In this document: positions 33,487 to 45,905 of the stretch, one piece after another
Position numbering within the stretch: position 1 is the stretch's first letter
Layout: each line of letters starts with the position of its first letter
Origin: Actinostola sp. cb2023
Taxonomy: Eukaryota; Cnidaria; Anthozoa; Actiniaria; Actinostolidae
DNA: 64,000 nt
Reading direction: 5' to 3'
Assembly (NCBI GenBank): GCA_033675265.1
Contig: JAUJYZ010001192.1
Coordinates: 1-64,000, forward strand
Notes under the pieces: generated by a model
Database searches by the model: none
Told to the model about the DNA's origin: nothing
Seen by the model: only the letters and a program-made list of their open reading frames with translations
Translations under genes and position numbers: made by a program

Positions 33487-36400
33487 CAGAGGGGTAGAGT
33501 ATAGGGTAGAGAATGAAGTAGAATAGGATAGCAGAGTAGAGTATAGGGTAGACAATGAAGTAGGATAGCAGAGTAGAGTATAGGGTAGAGAATGAAGTAG
33601 GATAGCAGAGTAGAGTATAGGGTAGAGAATGAAGTAGAATATGATAGCAGAGTAGAGTATAGGGTAGACAATGAAGTAGGATAGTAGAGTAGAGTAGAGT
33701 ATAGGGTAGAGAATGAAGTAGAATAGGATAGCAGGGTAGAGTATAGGGTAGACAATGAAGTAGGATAGCAGAGTAGAGTATAGGGTAGACAATGAAGTAG
33801 GATAGCAGAGTAGAGTATAGGGTAGACAATGAAGTAGGATAGCAGAGTAGAGTATAGGGTAGAGAATGAAGTAGGATAGCAGAGTAGAGTATAGGGTAGA
33901 GAATGAAGTAGAATAGGATAGCAGAGTAGAGTATAGGGTAGACAATGAAGTAGGATAGTAGAGTAGAGTATAGGGTAGAGAATGAAGTAGGATAGTAGAG
34001 TAGATTAGAGTATAGGGTAGACAATGAAGTAGGATAGCAGAGTAGAGTATAGGGTAGACAATGAAGTAGGATAGCAGAGTAGAGTATAGGGTAGAGAATG
34101 AAGTAGGATAGTAGAGTAGAGTATAGGGTAGACAATGAAGTAGGATAGTAGAGTAGAGTATAGGGTAGACAATGAAGTAGGATAGCAGAGTAGAGTATAG
34201 GGTAGACAATGAAGTAGGATAGTATAGTAGAGTATAGGGTAGACAATGAAGTAGGATAGTAGAGTAGAGTATAGGGTAGACAATGAAGTAGGATAGTAGA
34301 GTAGAGTATAGGGTAGACAATGAAGTAGGATAGTAGAGTAGAGTATAGGGTAGACAATGAAGTAGGATAGCAGAGTAGAGTATAGGGTAGAGAATGAAGT
34401 AGGATAGTAGAGTAGAGTATAGGGTAGACAATGAAGTAGGATAGTAGAGTAGAGTATAGGGTAGACAATGAAGTAGGATAGCAGAGTAGAGTATAGGGTA
34501 GACAATGAAGTAGAATAGGATAGCAGAGTAGAGTAGAGAGTAGAGAATGAAGTAGAATAGGATAGTAGAGTAGAGTATAGGGTAGAGAATGAAGTAGAAT
34601 AGGATAGCAGAGTAGAGTATAGGGTAGACAATGAAGTAGGATAGCAGAGTAGAGTATATATAGGGTAGAGAATGAAGTAGGATAGCAGAGTAGAGTATAG
34701 GGTAGAGAATGCAGTAGAATAGGATAGCAGAGTAGAGTATAGAGTAGAGAATGAAGTAGAATAGGATAGCAGAGTAGAGTATAGGGTAGACAATGACGTA
34801 GGATAGTAGAGTAGAGTATAGGCTAGACAATGAAGTAGGATAGTAGAGTAGAGTATAGGGTAGAGAATGAAGTAGGATAGTAGAGTAGAGTATAGGGTAG
34901 ACAATGAAGTAGGATAGTAGAGTAGAGTATAGGGTACACAATGAAGTAGAATATGATAGCAGAGTAGAGTATAGGGTAGACAATGAAGTAGGATAGCAGA
35001 GTAGAGTATAGGGTAGAGAATGAAGTAGGATAGTAGAGTAGAGTATAGGGTAGAGAATGAAGTAGGATAGCAGAGTAGAGTAGAGTATAGGGTAGACAAT
35101 GAAGTAGGATAGTAGAGTAGAGTATAGGGTAGACAATGAAGTAGGATAGCAGAGTAGAGTATAGGGTAGACAATGAAGTAGGATAGTATAGTAGAGTAGA
35201 GTATAGGGTAGCCAATGAAGTAGGATAGTAGAGTAGAGTATAGGGTAGAGAATGAAGTAGGATAGCAGAGTAGAGTAGAGTATAGGGTAGACAATGAAGT
35301 AGGATAGTAGAGTAGAGTATAGGGTAGTCAATGAAGTAGGATAGTAGAGTAGAGTATAGGGTAGACAATGAAGTAGGATAGCAGAGTAGAGTATAGGGTA
35401 GACAATGAAGTAGGATAGTAGAGTAGAGTAGAGTATAGGGTAGACAATGAAGTAGGATAGTAGAGTAGAGTATAGGGTAGACAATGAAGTAGGATAGCAG
35501 AGTAGAGTATAGGGTAGACAATGAAGTAGAATAGTAGAGTAGAGTAGAGAGTAGAGAATGAAGTAGAATAGGATAAGCAGAGTAGAGTATAGGGTAGACA
35601 ATGAAGTACGATAGTATAGTAGAGTAGAGAGTAGAGAATGAAGTAGAATAGGATAAGCAGAGTAGAGTATAGGGTAGACAATGAAGTAGTATAGGATAGC
35701 AGAGTAGAGAATAGTGTAGACAATGAAGTAGGATAGCAGAGTAGAGTATAGGGTAGACAATGAAGTAGGATAGTAGAGTAGAGTATAGGGTAGACAATGA
35801 AGTAGGATAGTATAGTAGAGTAGAGTATAGGGTAGACAATGAAGTAGGATAGTAGAGTAGAGTATAGGGTAGACAATGAAGTAGGATAGTAGAGTAGAGT
35901 ATAGGGTAGACAATGAAGTAGGATAGCAGAGTAGAGTATAGGGTAGACAATGAAGTAGGATAGTAGAGTAGAGTATAGGGTAGACAATGAAGTAGGATAG
36001 TAGAGTAGAGTATAGGGTAGACAATGAAGTAGGATAGTAGAGTAGAGTATAGGGTAGACAATGAAGTAGGATAGCAGAGTAGAGTATAGGGTAGACAATG
36101 AAGTAGGATAGCAGAGTAGAGTATAGGGTAGACAATGAAGTAGGATAGTATAGTAGAGTAGAGAGTAGAGAATGAAGTATAATAGGATAAGCAGAGTAGA
36201 GTATAGGGTAGACAATGAAGTAGGATAGCAGAGTAGAGTATAGGGTAGACAATGAAGTAGGATAGGATAGCAGAGTAGAGTATAGGGTAGACAATGAAGT
36301 AGAATAGGATAGCAGAGTAGAGTATAGGGTAGAGAATGAAGTAGGATAGCAGAGTAGAGTATAGGGTAGAGAATGAAGTAGAATAGGATAGTAGAGTAGA

Positions 36401-39400
36401 GTATAGGGTAGACAATGAAGTAGAATAGGATATCAGAGTAGAGTATAGGGTAGAGAATGAAGTAGGATAGCAGAGTAGAGTATAGGGTAGAGAATGAAGT
36501 AGAATAGGATAGCAGAGTAGAGTATATGGTAGACAATGAAGTAGGATAGTAGAGTAGAGAATAGGGTAGACAACGAAGTAGAATAGTAGAGTAGAGTATA
36601 GGGTAGACAATGAAGTAGGATAGCAGAGTAGAGTATATGGTAGACAATGAAGTAGGATAGTAGAGTAGAGTATAGGGTAGACAATGAAGTAGGATAGTAG
36701 AGTACAGTATAGGGTAGACAATGAAGTAGGATAGCAGAGTAGAGTATAGGGTAGACAATGAAGTAGGATAGTATAGTAGAGTATAGGGTAGACAATGAAG
36801 TAGGATAGTAGAGTAGAGTATAGGGTAGAGAATGAAGTAGGATAGCAGAGTAGAGTATAGGGTAGACAATGAAGTAGGATAGCAGAGTAGAGTATAGGGT
36901 AGACAATGAAGTAGGATAGCAGAGTAGAGTATAGGGTAGACAATGAAGAGGATAGTAGAGTAGAGAATAGGGTAGAGAATGAAGTAGGATAGTAGAGTAG
37001 AGTATAGGGTAGACAATGAAGAGGATAGTAGAGTAGAGTATAGGGTAGAGAATGAAGTAGGATAGTAGAGTAATAGAGTATAGGGTAGACAATGAAGTAG
37101 GATAGTAGAGTAGAGTATAGGGTAGACAATGAAGTAGGATAGTAGAGTAGAGTATAGGGTACACAATGAAGTAGGATAGTAGAGTAGAGTATAGGGTAGA
37201 CAATGAAGTAGGATAAGAGAGTAGAGTAGAGTATAGGGTAGACAATGAAGTAGGATAGTAGAGTAGAGTATAGGGTAGACAATGAAGTAGGATAGTAGAA
37301 TAGAGTATAGGGTAGAGAATGAAGTAGGATAGTAGAGTAGAGTATAGGGTAGACAATGAAGTAGGATAGTAGAGTAGAGTATAGGGTAGACAATGAAGTA
37401 GGATAGTAGAGTAGAGTATAGGGTAGACAATGAAGTAGGATAGCAGAGTAGAGTATAGGGTAGACAATGAAGTAGGATAGTAGAGTAGAGTATAGGGTAG
37501 ACAATGAAGTAGGATAGTAGAGTAGAGTATAGGGTAGACAATGAAGTAGGATAGCAGAGTAGAGTATAGGGTAGACAATGAAGTAGAATAGGATAGCAGA
37601 GTAGAGTATAGAGTAGAGAATGAAGTAGAATAGGATATAGTAGAGTAGAGTATAGGGTAGAGAATGAAGTAGAATAGGATAGCAGAGTAGAGTATAGGGT
37701 AGACAATGAAGTAGGATAGCAGAGTAGAGTATATATAGGGTAGAGAATGAAGTAGGATAGCAGAGTAGAGTATAGGGTAGAGAATGCAGTAGAATAGGAT
37801 AGCAGAGTAGAGTATAGAGTAGAGAATGAAGTAGAATAGGATAGCAGAGTAGAGTATAGGGTAGACAATGACGTAGGATAGTAGAGTAGAGTATAGGCTA
37901 GACAATGAAGTAGGATAGTAGAGTAGAGTATAGGGTAGAGAATGAAGTAGGATAGTAGAGTAGAGTATAGGGTAGACAATGAAGTAGGATAGTAGAGTAG
38001 AGTATAGGGTACACAATGAAGTAGAATAGATAGCAGAGTAGAGTATAGGGTAGACAATGAAGTAGGATAGCAGAGTAGAGTATAGGGTAGAGAATGAAGT
38101 AGGATAGTAGAGTAGAGTATAGGGTAGAGAATGAAGTAGGATAGCAGAGTAGAGTAGAGTATAGGGTAGACAATGAAGTAGGATAGTAGAGTAGAGTATA
38201 GGGTAGACAATGAAGTAGGATAGCAGAGTAGAGTATAGGGTAGACAATGAAGTAGGATAGTATAGTAGAGTAGAGTAGAGTATAGGGTAGCCAATGAAGT
38301 AGGATAGTAGAGTAGAGTATAGGGTAGAGAATGAAGTAGGATAGCAGAGTAGAGTAGAGTATAGGGTAGACAATGAAGTAGGATAGTAGAGTAGAGTATA
38401 GGGTAGTCAATGAAGTAGGATAGTAGAGTAGAGTATAGGTTAGACAATGAAGAAGTAGGATAGCAGAGTAGAGTATAGGGTAGACAATGAAGTAGGATAG
38501 TAGAGTAGAGTAGAGTATAGGGTAGACAATGAAGTAGGATAGTAGAGTAGAGTATAGGGTAGACAATGAAGTAGGATAGCAGAGTAGAGTATAGGGTAGA
38601 CAATGAAGTAGAATAGTAGAGTAGAGTAGAGAGTAGAGAATGAAGTAGAATAGGATAAGCAGAGTAGAGTATAGGGTAGACAATGAAGTACGATAGTATA
38701 GTAGAGTATAGAGTAGAGAATGAAGTAGAATAGGATAAGCAGAGTAGAGTATAGGGTAGACAATGAAGTAGTATAGGATAGCAGAGTAGAGAATAGTGTA
38801 GACAATGAAGTAGGATAGCAGAGTAGAGTATAGGGTAGACAATGAAGTAGGATAGTAGAGTAGAGTATAGGGTAGACAATGAAGTAGGATAGTAGAGTAG
38901 AGTATAGGGTAGACAATGAAGTAGGATAGTAGAGTAGAGTATAGGGTAGACAATGAAGTAGGATAGCAGAGTAGAGTATAGGGTAGACAATGAAGTAGGA
39001 TAGCAGAGTAGAGTATAGGGTAGACAATGAAGTAGGATAGTATAGTAGAGTAGTAGAGTAGAGAATGAAGTAGAATAGGATAAGCAGAGTAGAGTATAGG
39101 GTAGACAATGAAGTAGGATAGTATAGTAGAGTATAGAGTAGAGAATGAAGTATAATAGGATAAGCAGAGTAGAGTATAGGGTAGACAATGAAGTAGGATA
39201 GCAGAGTAGAGTATAGGGTAGACAATGAAGTAGGATAGGATAGCAGAGTAGAGTATAGGGTAGACAATGAAGTAGAATAGGATAGCAGAGTAGAGTATAG
39301 GGTAGAGAATGAAGTAGGATAGCAGAGTAGAGTATAGGGTAGAGAATGAAGTAGAATAGGATAGTAGAGTAGAGTATAGGGTAGACAATGAAGTAGAATA

Positions 39401-40495
39401 GGATAGCAGAGTAGAGTATAGGGTAGAGAATGAAGTAGGATAGCAGAGTAGAGTATAGAGTATAGGGTAGAGAATGAAGTAGAATAGGATAGCAGAGTAG
39501 AGTATAGGGTAGACAATGAAGTAGGATAGCAGAGTAGAGTATATGGTAGACAATGAAGTAGGATAGTAGAGTAGAGAATAGGGTAGACAACGAAGTAGAA
39601 TAGTAGAGTAGAGTATAGGGTAGACAATGAAGTAGGATAGCAGAGTAGAGTATATGGTAGACAATGAAGTAGGATAGTAGAGTAGAGTATAGGGTAGACA
39701 ATGAAGTAGGATAGTAGAGTACAGTATAGGGTAGACAATGAAGTAGGATAGCAGAGTAGAGTATAGGGTAGACAATGAAGTAGGATAGTATAGTAGAGTA
39801 TAGGGTAGACAATGAAGTAGGATAGTAGAGTAGAGTATAGGGTAGAGAATGAAGTAGGATAGCAGAGTAGAGTATAGGGTAGACAATGAAGTAGGATAGC
39901 AGAGTAGAGTATAGGGTAGACAATGAAGTAGGATAGCAGAGTAGAGTATAGGGTAGACAATGAAGAGGATAGTAGAGTAGAGAATAGGGTAGAGAATGAA
40001 GTAGGATAGTAGAGTAGAGTATAGGGTAGACAATGAAGAGGATAGTAGAGTAGAGTATAGGGTAGAGAATGAAGTAGGATAGTAGAATAGAGTATAGGGT
40101 AGACAATGAAGTAGGATAGTAGAGTAGAGTATAGGGTAGACAATGAAGTAGGATAGTAGAGTAGAGTATAGGGTACACAATGAAGTAGGATAGTAGAGTA
40201 GAGTATAGGGTAGACAATGAAGTAGGATAGTAGAGTAGAGTAGAGTATAGGGTAGACAATGAAGTAGGATAGTAGAGTAGAGTATAGGGTAGACAATGAA
40301 GTAGGATAGTAGAATAGAGTATAGGGTAGAGAATGAAGTAGGATAGTAGAGTAGAGTATAGGGTAGACAATGAAGTAGGATAGTAGAGTAGAGTATAGGG
40401 TAGACAATGAAGTAGGATAGTAGAGTAGAGTATAGGGTAGACAATGAAGTAGGATAGCAGAGTAGAGTATAGGGTAGACAATGAAGTAGAATAGC
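33487..40495 (+). repeat. 37-bp minisatellite array, ~190 units, with 3 kb higher-order duplication
   Basis: Basic unit GTAGAGTATAGGGTAGACAA + TGAAGTAGGATAGCAGA (37 bp). Frequent variants are TAGT for AGCA, GAGAATG for GACAATG, an added GAATA (42 bp) or an extra GTAGA. Diagnostic variants recur in the same order ~3.0-3.1 kb apart: TATATATAGGG at 34651 and 37731, AATAGTGTAG at ~35710 and ~38793, ATATGGTAG at ~36534 and ~39541. This shows a duplicated ~3 kb block. It starts about 20 bp inside the transporter's second intron. Minus-strand ORFs of up to 1,768 codons arise because the unit lacks stops in all minus frames; they are not genes. Confidence 0.97.
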
Positions 40496-40532
40496 ACAAA
40501 CACTGTACATGTACATAGTGTATAATCCATTC

Positions 40533-40710
40533 AGGGGCGTAGCCAGGATTTTCCATTGGGGGGGGGGGGGGGGTGGTTTTGAGGTCACACTCCATATTGT
40601 TCACCACCAAATCCCCCCTCCCCTCCTCAAGCATATAAATGTAAATATAGTAGACCCAGAGGAAAGGGGGTCACAGGCGCCCTGTGTCCTCCCCCTGCCT
40701 ACCCCCCTGA
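40533..40710. mobile_element. MITE with GGGGCGTAGCC ends, copy 2
   Basis: Same left end as 15934 (AGGGGCGTAGCCAGGATTTT), G run at 40558-40573, shared interior GTAGACCCAGAGGAA. The right end is more diverged. It abuts the 37-bp array. Confidence 0.75.
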
Positions 40711-40824
40711 CATTTTTGCCGAGATGTACTGATGTGATCGTTTTATTAATAATCATCACCAACGATCATCTTGTACTAAAAGGAGCCCATACCGCTCCTG
40801 ATGCTATACAGATGCGTGGGTCCT

Positions 40825-41125
40825 GATGGGACTTTTGAAGCGGAAGTGTCACTCGATCACTCACTCGGCTGTAAACTTTCGAGCTGCAAATCCACGAGTT
40901 ATTGGGATGGGACTTTTGAACCGGAATTGTCACGGGATCACTCACTCGGCTGTAAACCTTCGAGCTGCAAATCCACGAGTTATTGCGATGGGACTTTTGA
41001 ACCGGAAGTGTCACTCGATCACTCACTCGGCGGTAAACTTTCGAGCTGCAAATCCACGAGTTATTGCTATGGGGTTTTTGAACCGGAAGTGTCACTCGAT
41101 CACTCACTCGACTGTAAACTTTCAA
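40825..41125 (+). repeat. 81-bp tandem repeat, ~3.7 copies
   Basis: Unit from GATGGGACTTTTGAACCGGA through TCACTCGATCACTCACTCGG to AAATCCACGAGTTATT. Starts at 40825, 40906, 40987 and ~41068, spacing exactly 81. Divisible by three, hence open frames on both strands. The last partial unit runs into the Crypton fragment, so the expansion may have arisen at its broken end. Confidence 0.93.
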
Positions 41126-41576
41126 TGGATGGTTTATGCTTAAGCTTAACGTTCATCTCTTTTGTGAATAACTTGGCTTTTGCTTCAAACATTTTGTTTG
41201 CAGACATGAAATCACTATCTTGCAAAATGTTGGCATGACGACTGAATGGAGGCGATGTGATGTGGCGATGTATAGCTGCTCTTATTCCAGTCAAAGCACT
41301 TGGAGTCAGTGATTGGCCTTTTACGGTTTTCACCTCGGCGTAGAACTTTCGCAGAATCTCATTGAGTTCGCTTGGAAAAACGGTTTTCAAATCCAGCTTG
41401 ATTTTTCGCTTATCGCACCACTTCTCTAACTTTTTCAAGCCCCATTCAGTCGCTCTTTTGGTACTTTTTGCCTGAGCATTTTTCTCTATTTCATCGAGTT
41501 GTTCTTGCCCTAGATCTGAACTTTGACTACTGCTTATAACAAAATTTGGAAGTTCCTCACTTATGTTTTCCGCCAT
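41115..41576 (-). pseudogene. Crypton-type tyrosine recombinase, N-terminal fragment
   Basis: Minus-strand ORF of ~158 residues. After a short acidic lead it has RATEWGLKKLEKWCDKRKI...ELNEILRKFYAEV...LTPSALTGIRAAIHRHI...NILQDSDFMSANKMFEAK...KHKPSIES. This is the SAM-like core-binding domain found in Crypton elements and their domesticated relatives (KIAA1958, ZMYM and QRICH1 types). The catalytic domain with the R-H-R-Y residues should follow but is absent. The frame runs into the 81-bp repeat and stops. A remnant of a DNA transposon, or less likely the first exon of a host gene. Confidence 0.72.
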
Positions 41577-42306
41577 AGCAAAACCTTTTCGTCAAAAAAC
41601 AGTTTTTTAACTTCAGAATTCAGATGACACTCGCGCGCTTTTGAGTGGCTTCCTCACGAAATCTGATTGTCCAACAGCAATCGCACGATCCATTCTCAGC
41701 CAATCAGAAGCAGGGCGGTAAATGTGTTTGCAGCCCACTCGGTTCGTCATCGGCCCGCTAGCTTGATAGTTTTCACGAGGGCAGTTTATCATTTGGCCGC
41801 GTATATTGATGTTAATACAACTTCTTCTTGAAGTGACCAAATGTGAGTAGTATAGTGTTTGCAGGATCGAACAAAAACTACTATGGATGGCTATCTTCAA
41901 AATAGGTGGTTAAAAGAATGCGAGGGAAAATAAACTTAGTTTATAATGAATGGTTTCAACATGACGCGCCTCGATGCTACTGAGTCAGCGGTATTAATAT
42001 TACAACAAGCGCGCGCTGCATCTAGTTTGTCGCGGGACTGGAAACGATCTATGACTTTAGCAATTTTTCACAGAATAATAAAGTTCCTTAGTCCGTCTTT
42101 TTTAAATTAAAACACGTTATCATAGAATACTTCTGTCGTGGTTTCTTGAACTAAAGCCACCCAATTGTATTTGTAGAACCTTAATTAATTGTTCCTGGGA
42201 AATGCAGCGTCCATTTGTGATGACGTCATCATAATAGCTTCTGCCAGTTCTGACGGTTGGATATATGGCCGCCATAATTGTTATACTTTATCACCGGGGG
42301 AGAGGT

Positions 42307-42373
42307 AGCCTGCGAATACAACCGCTTTTTGGCGCTCGCCACAGGGGTCTTTGCGGCTGTATTCGCAGGCTAG
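42307..42373. repeat. Short inverted-repeat element, TAGCCTGCGAATACA ends
   Basis: TAGCCTGCGAATACAACCGC...GCGGCTGTATTCGCAGGCTA forms a ~22-bp stem around a ~22-bp loop. The stretch 41577-42306 upstream shows no other convincing feature. Confidence 0.7.
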
Positions 42374-42491
42374 GGGAGAGGACTCCCTTGTAAAAAGGGC
42401 GGGGATGATCGTTGGAAATAACGGGTGTTTCTTGGTGTTGCAGTCTGCATTGTATTCTTGGTTAGGTTTCTTTGTATGCAGGGTATTGTAC

Positions 42492-42518
42492 ATACATACA
42501 TACATACATACATACATG
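42492..42518. repeat. (CATA)n microsatellite
   Basis: Six to seven copies of CATA. No coding significance. Confidence 0.9.
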
Positions 42519-42670
42519 GTTTATTTGTTTCTGCAGGTTTTTTTACATAACGCAAGACTTAAGTCCTGATGTGGACCTGCCTAACTACCTATCTAAAGTG
42601 TAAAATTGATAATTTATTTAATAATAAATAATAATAATATAAATAGTGTACATACATATATAAATTTGAC

Positions 42671-42904
42671 GATTACTATTTGTTTTGGTTCAAGTTCATT
42701 CTTCTCGTCCTTTGTGTTCATTGTCTAACGCCATCTGGTGTTCTGCAACACCAAGAATCCTCCGAAATAACTTTCAAAAGTCGGAAATCCAGGTTCTTGA
42801 GTAAAACATTCGGAGAACGGTGTCCAGCTACATGTAGGTGTCTTAACCAAGTAACCACTCGATCCTCTTCCGACCACGAGGTTGTACTACTGGCTTCAGT
42901 ATGA
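42671..42904 (+). other. Possible exon: signal-peptide-like segment plus LRRNT-like Cys motif
   Basis: An open stretch without ATG reads FKFILLVLCVHCLTPSG, a hydrophobic segment, and later ERCPATCRC, resembling the N-terminal cap of extracellular leucine-rich repeats (CPxxCxC). No continuing LRR exon is seen downstream to 43250. It could be one exon of a host gene or chance. Confidence 0.2.
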
Positions 42905-43249
42905 ATGGATTTCTTCAGTCCCAGCCATCGATTAAGTATAATTATGGTTGCCTATCAAACATTACAGTGCGACGACTTCAACCGGGGCCACTTATAGATA
43001 ACGAGAATGCTCTCTCCTGATTGGCTGAAGTACACAAATTTTGAAATTAGCTTTGTTTTCGTCTGGTTCACGTTGTCTAAGTGGTCCCGGTTACAGTAGT
43101 CGCACTGTAAAAGTTTTGACTTGTAGCCGGCTTCGTTCCTTGCATAGTCCCTTTGCGCGCCGAAATCTGTCCGATCAAAATCACATCAATCTACTTCCAC
43201 CAGGCGTTCCACCCGAAACAGAGTAACGCGGACTGGGAATGAGTGTGAC

Positions 43250-43690
43250 GTCATTCAGGAACTTGATTAACAAGCACATTCCAGCTGAGTGACCAGCTGA
43301 GTTATTTTGTTCCTCGTCGGAAACAAAACTCAAAACAACTTGAAAGGTAGGTTTATATTTTACTGTTTCATTACCTATTTAAGAATAGTGTTCATATACA
43401 TCATGTATGAACACTGATAAATAAAGTACGATTGTGTTTTAAGACTACATTCTATCGAATATCGATGGAAACTTTGAAGTTCTGTAAGTTGACAAACTCA
43501 AAAGCATGCACAGACGCCAAGTGGTCGGCATGGGTTCTAGGAACTCTAGAAGATAGAAAACTCACTTTAGACATGACGCCATATCAGTTAAACTACTGCG
43601 ATATACACTGGAAATACTTTGAGTTGCTCTTCTAAGTTTAGATGAAGTTTGTGTCCCGTAATTTCCTCGTTGTGCTGTTGTAATGTACGC
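43250..43690 (+). repeat. Upstream copy of a ~0.45 kb direct duplication
   Basis: Shares in order TTGATTAACAAGCACATTCC, CTGTTTCATTACCTA, GTTTTAAGACTACATTCTAT, CGATGGAAACTTTGAAGTTC and GATATACACTGGAAATACTT with 44171-44369 plus 52881-53270. The second copy is split by the BEL/Pao insertion; rejoining its halves restores the order seen here. Function unknown; no strong ORF. Confidence 0.85.
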
Positions 43691-43872
43691 GTTTGGTCGT
43701 CAGGGCGGGACCTGTGAATCTTGACTGAGGTTATCCCAAATAGATCACCTAACATAAAATATAATAAGCAATAATAAATTATGTAGTATTTATATAACTC
43801 TGCGTAAAATATTGTCTAGTAAAATGTTATGACTATATTACATATAGCTTATCCAGATACATTGGAAAACAA

Positions 43873-44035
43873 TAGATCCCAATGACCAAAACCAGGTCAA
43901 GATTTGAATAACAATAGGAATAGGAACTATTGTTAGATATGCCTCGTTCTACAAAGATATATTCAGGACATGTCTTCGTAGAACGAGGTATCTATTGTTA
44001 TTCAAATCTTGACCTGGTTTTGGTCATTGCGATCT
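43873..44035. mobile_element. Fold-back element (CAATGACCAAAACCAGGTCA)
   Basis: Arms CAATGACCAAAACCAGGTCA...GAATAACAATA and the complement flank a short centre that itself has an inverted pair (CTCGTTCTAC / GTAGAACGAG). Confidence 0.85.
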
Positions 44036-44405
44036 AGTGTTTAATTTGTCTATAATTAATAAATATTTGTATGGTTCTTTAAACGTGACTTGAATTTACT
44101 GTAGAAATTTACTCGTTGATTTACTGTTCATCTACCCGAAACAGATATTAATAACGACTGAGATTGAGTTTGATGCGGTGAAGGAATTTGATTAACAAGC
44201 ACATTCCAGTGACCAGATGAGTTGCTTTGCTTCTTCGAAGGTAAGTTTAATATATTTTACTGTTTCATTACCTACCTATTTAAGAATAGTGTTCATATAT
44301 ATACATCATGTATGAACACTGATAAATAAAGCTACGATTGTGTTTTAAGACTACATTCTATCGAATATCTGTCATGAAAGACGAAACTTTCACTTTTGTC
44401 GTACT

Positions 44406-45905
44406 TGAGAAGAACATTCTCAAGTTCCGGTTTGAAAATTTGTTCTTGTACAGTGCGAGTCCACAACAGCTCTGCTTCATCGATCTCCACAGCAGTTAAC
44501 TCTTTATTAGGTTGAAATTGTTTGCAATTTCTTTCTGTTGAATTCTTAACTCTCAAACGTAACTTGATGTTCCGCACAAAACGTAAAACATATGCTGTCA
44601 CACGTAACAACCTTAATAGCTTACTGAATCGATTACAGTCGATTAAAGCGTCCAAGTCGTTAGACTCTACTACTCTGATCGGTTTTGAACTTCCAACAAG
44701 AGAGTGAGTCACGGTTGGCGGTCGCTTTAACAGTTCAAATACCACTCTTCGGCTTGTGATAACTCCATTCCAGTTGCTCCCCGTGACGGTAAATCTGCGG
44801 GGTTCAATGTTCCTGGGCAAAATCTCCAATCAATCTTGTTTGTTAACTGACGTATTTCGTTGACTCGATTTTGAACGTAGCAAGTCCATGGTTTTTCGTT
44901 TGTAATCCAATAAAAGGTTGTCATTGAATCTGTCCAGTAAGTTATTGTTTCGATTTCCTGTGACTGCGTCAATGATTCCATGATAGAATTAACGAGACGC
45001 GCTAGAATCACAGTTCCTAATAACTCTAATCTTGGAATAGATTGTCTGTGAGTAGGAGCAACCCTTGATTTTGCTGCAACAAGACGCACCACAACACGAC
45101 CATCTCTGTACGTCGATCGTAGATAAACTACTGCAGCGTAAGCTTGACCAGAGGCGTCGCTGAATCCATGTAATTGTACACTGACAGGCTTGTCATCAAA
45201 ATAACATCGTGGTATACTTATAGTGTTCAAAGATTCTAACTCAGCTAAGAAACCATTCCATTTCTTTCGTAGATCTCCTTGCAGTTCATCATCCCAGTCG
45301 ATACCCGCAAGGCATAATTCTTGGAACAAAATCTTTAGTCGTATAACAAAGGGCGATAACAATCCCAGTGGGTCGAAGATCTTCGCAGACATCTTGAGCA
45401 ATGATCTTTTTGTGACTGTAAGAGTTTTCGCGTAGGAAATCAACTCTGACAAATTAAACAACAGTTTGTCTTCAGTAGTGTTCCAACTTACTCCAAGAAT
45501 TTTGATATTATCCTCAGAGTTTCCACATGATTCTGCCGTAGTCGTGGTGTTTTTCTCAGCAATGTTCTCTGATCGATTGATTTGATCCATCACCTCTCTT
45601 GAATTGGATTTCCATTTACGCAGATTGAACCCGCCTTCGTGTAGCATCCCTTTTGACTCAGTATAAATATGTAGTGCCTCTTGTTCACTATTTGCGCCAG
45701 TGACGAAATCATCTACATATAGAGCCTGCTTAACAAGGTCGACGAGTGGAGGGTTTTGTTCCTTGTATTTGTCAAGGTGATGTGACAATGTAGCTCCGAG
45801 AATCGCTGGAGAAGGACGTAGTCCAAACACCAGTCGGCAAAAACGTAGTTTAATTACTTCAGGCGATTCTTCAGTGGGATCCTTAAACCACAGAAAACGT
45901 AGCAT
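44406..45905 (-). pseudogene. BEL/Pao pol, RT C-terminal part, RNase H and pre-integrase region
   Basis: Minus-strand frames. 45905-44727 contains the rest of RT (FRLVFGLRPSPAILG-like region, catalytic YVDDFVTG) and a Pao-type RNase H (LHGFSDASGQAYAAVVYLRS, YWTDSMTTFYWI, CPGTLNPADLPSRG). A frameshift near 44727-44745 moves the reading to the frame ending at 44406. That frame holds the linker usually found before the integrase zinc finger (RPPTVTHSLVGSSKP..., AEIDEAELLWTRTVQ-like). The integrase itself is missing because the sequence switches to the LTR remnant at 44405. Confidence 0.88.

Noticed and set aside
33487..40495. Possible CRISPR-like array (regular short repeats)
   Set aside because: Units are directly tandem with no unique spacers, in eukaryotic intronic DNA.
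33452..40634. Minus-strand ORFs of 338 to 1,768 codons rich in Tyr, Leu, Ser
   Set aside because: The 37-bp satellite unit lacks stops in all minus frames, so three overlapping long frames exist at once; not protein-coding.
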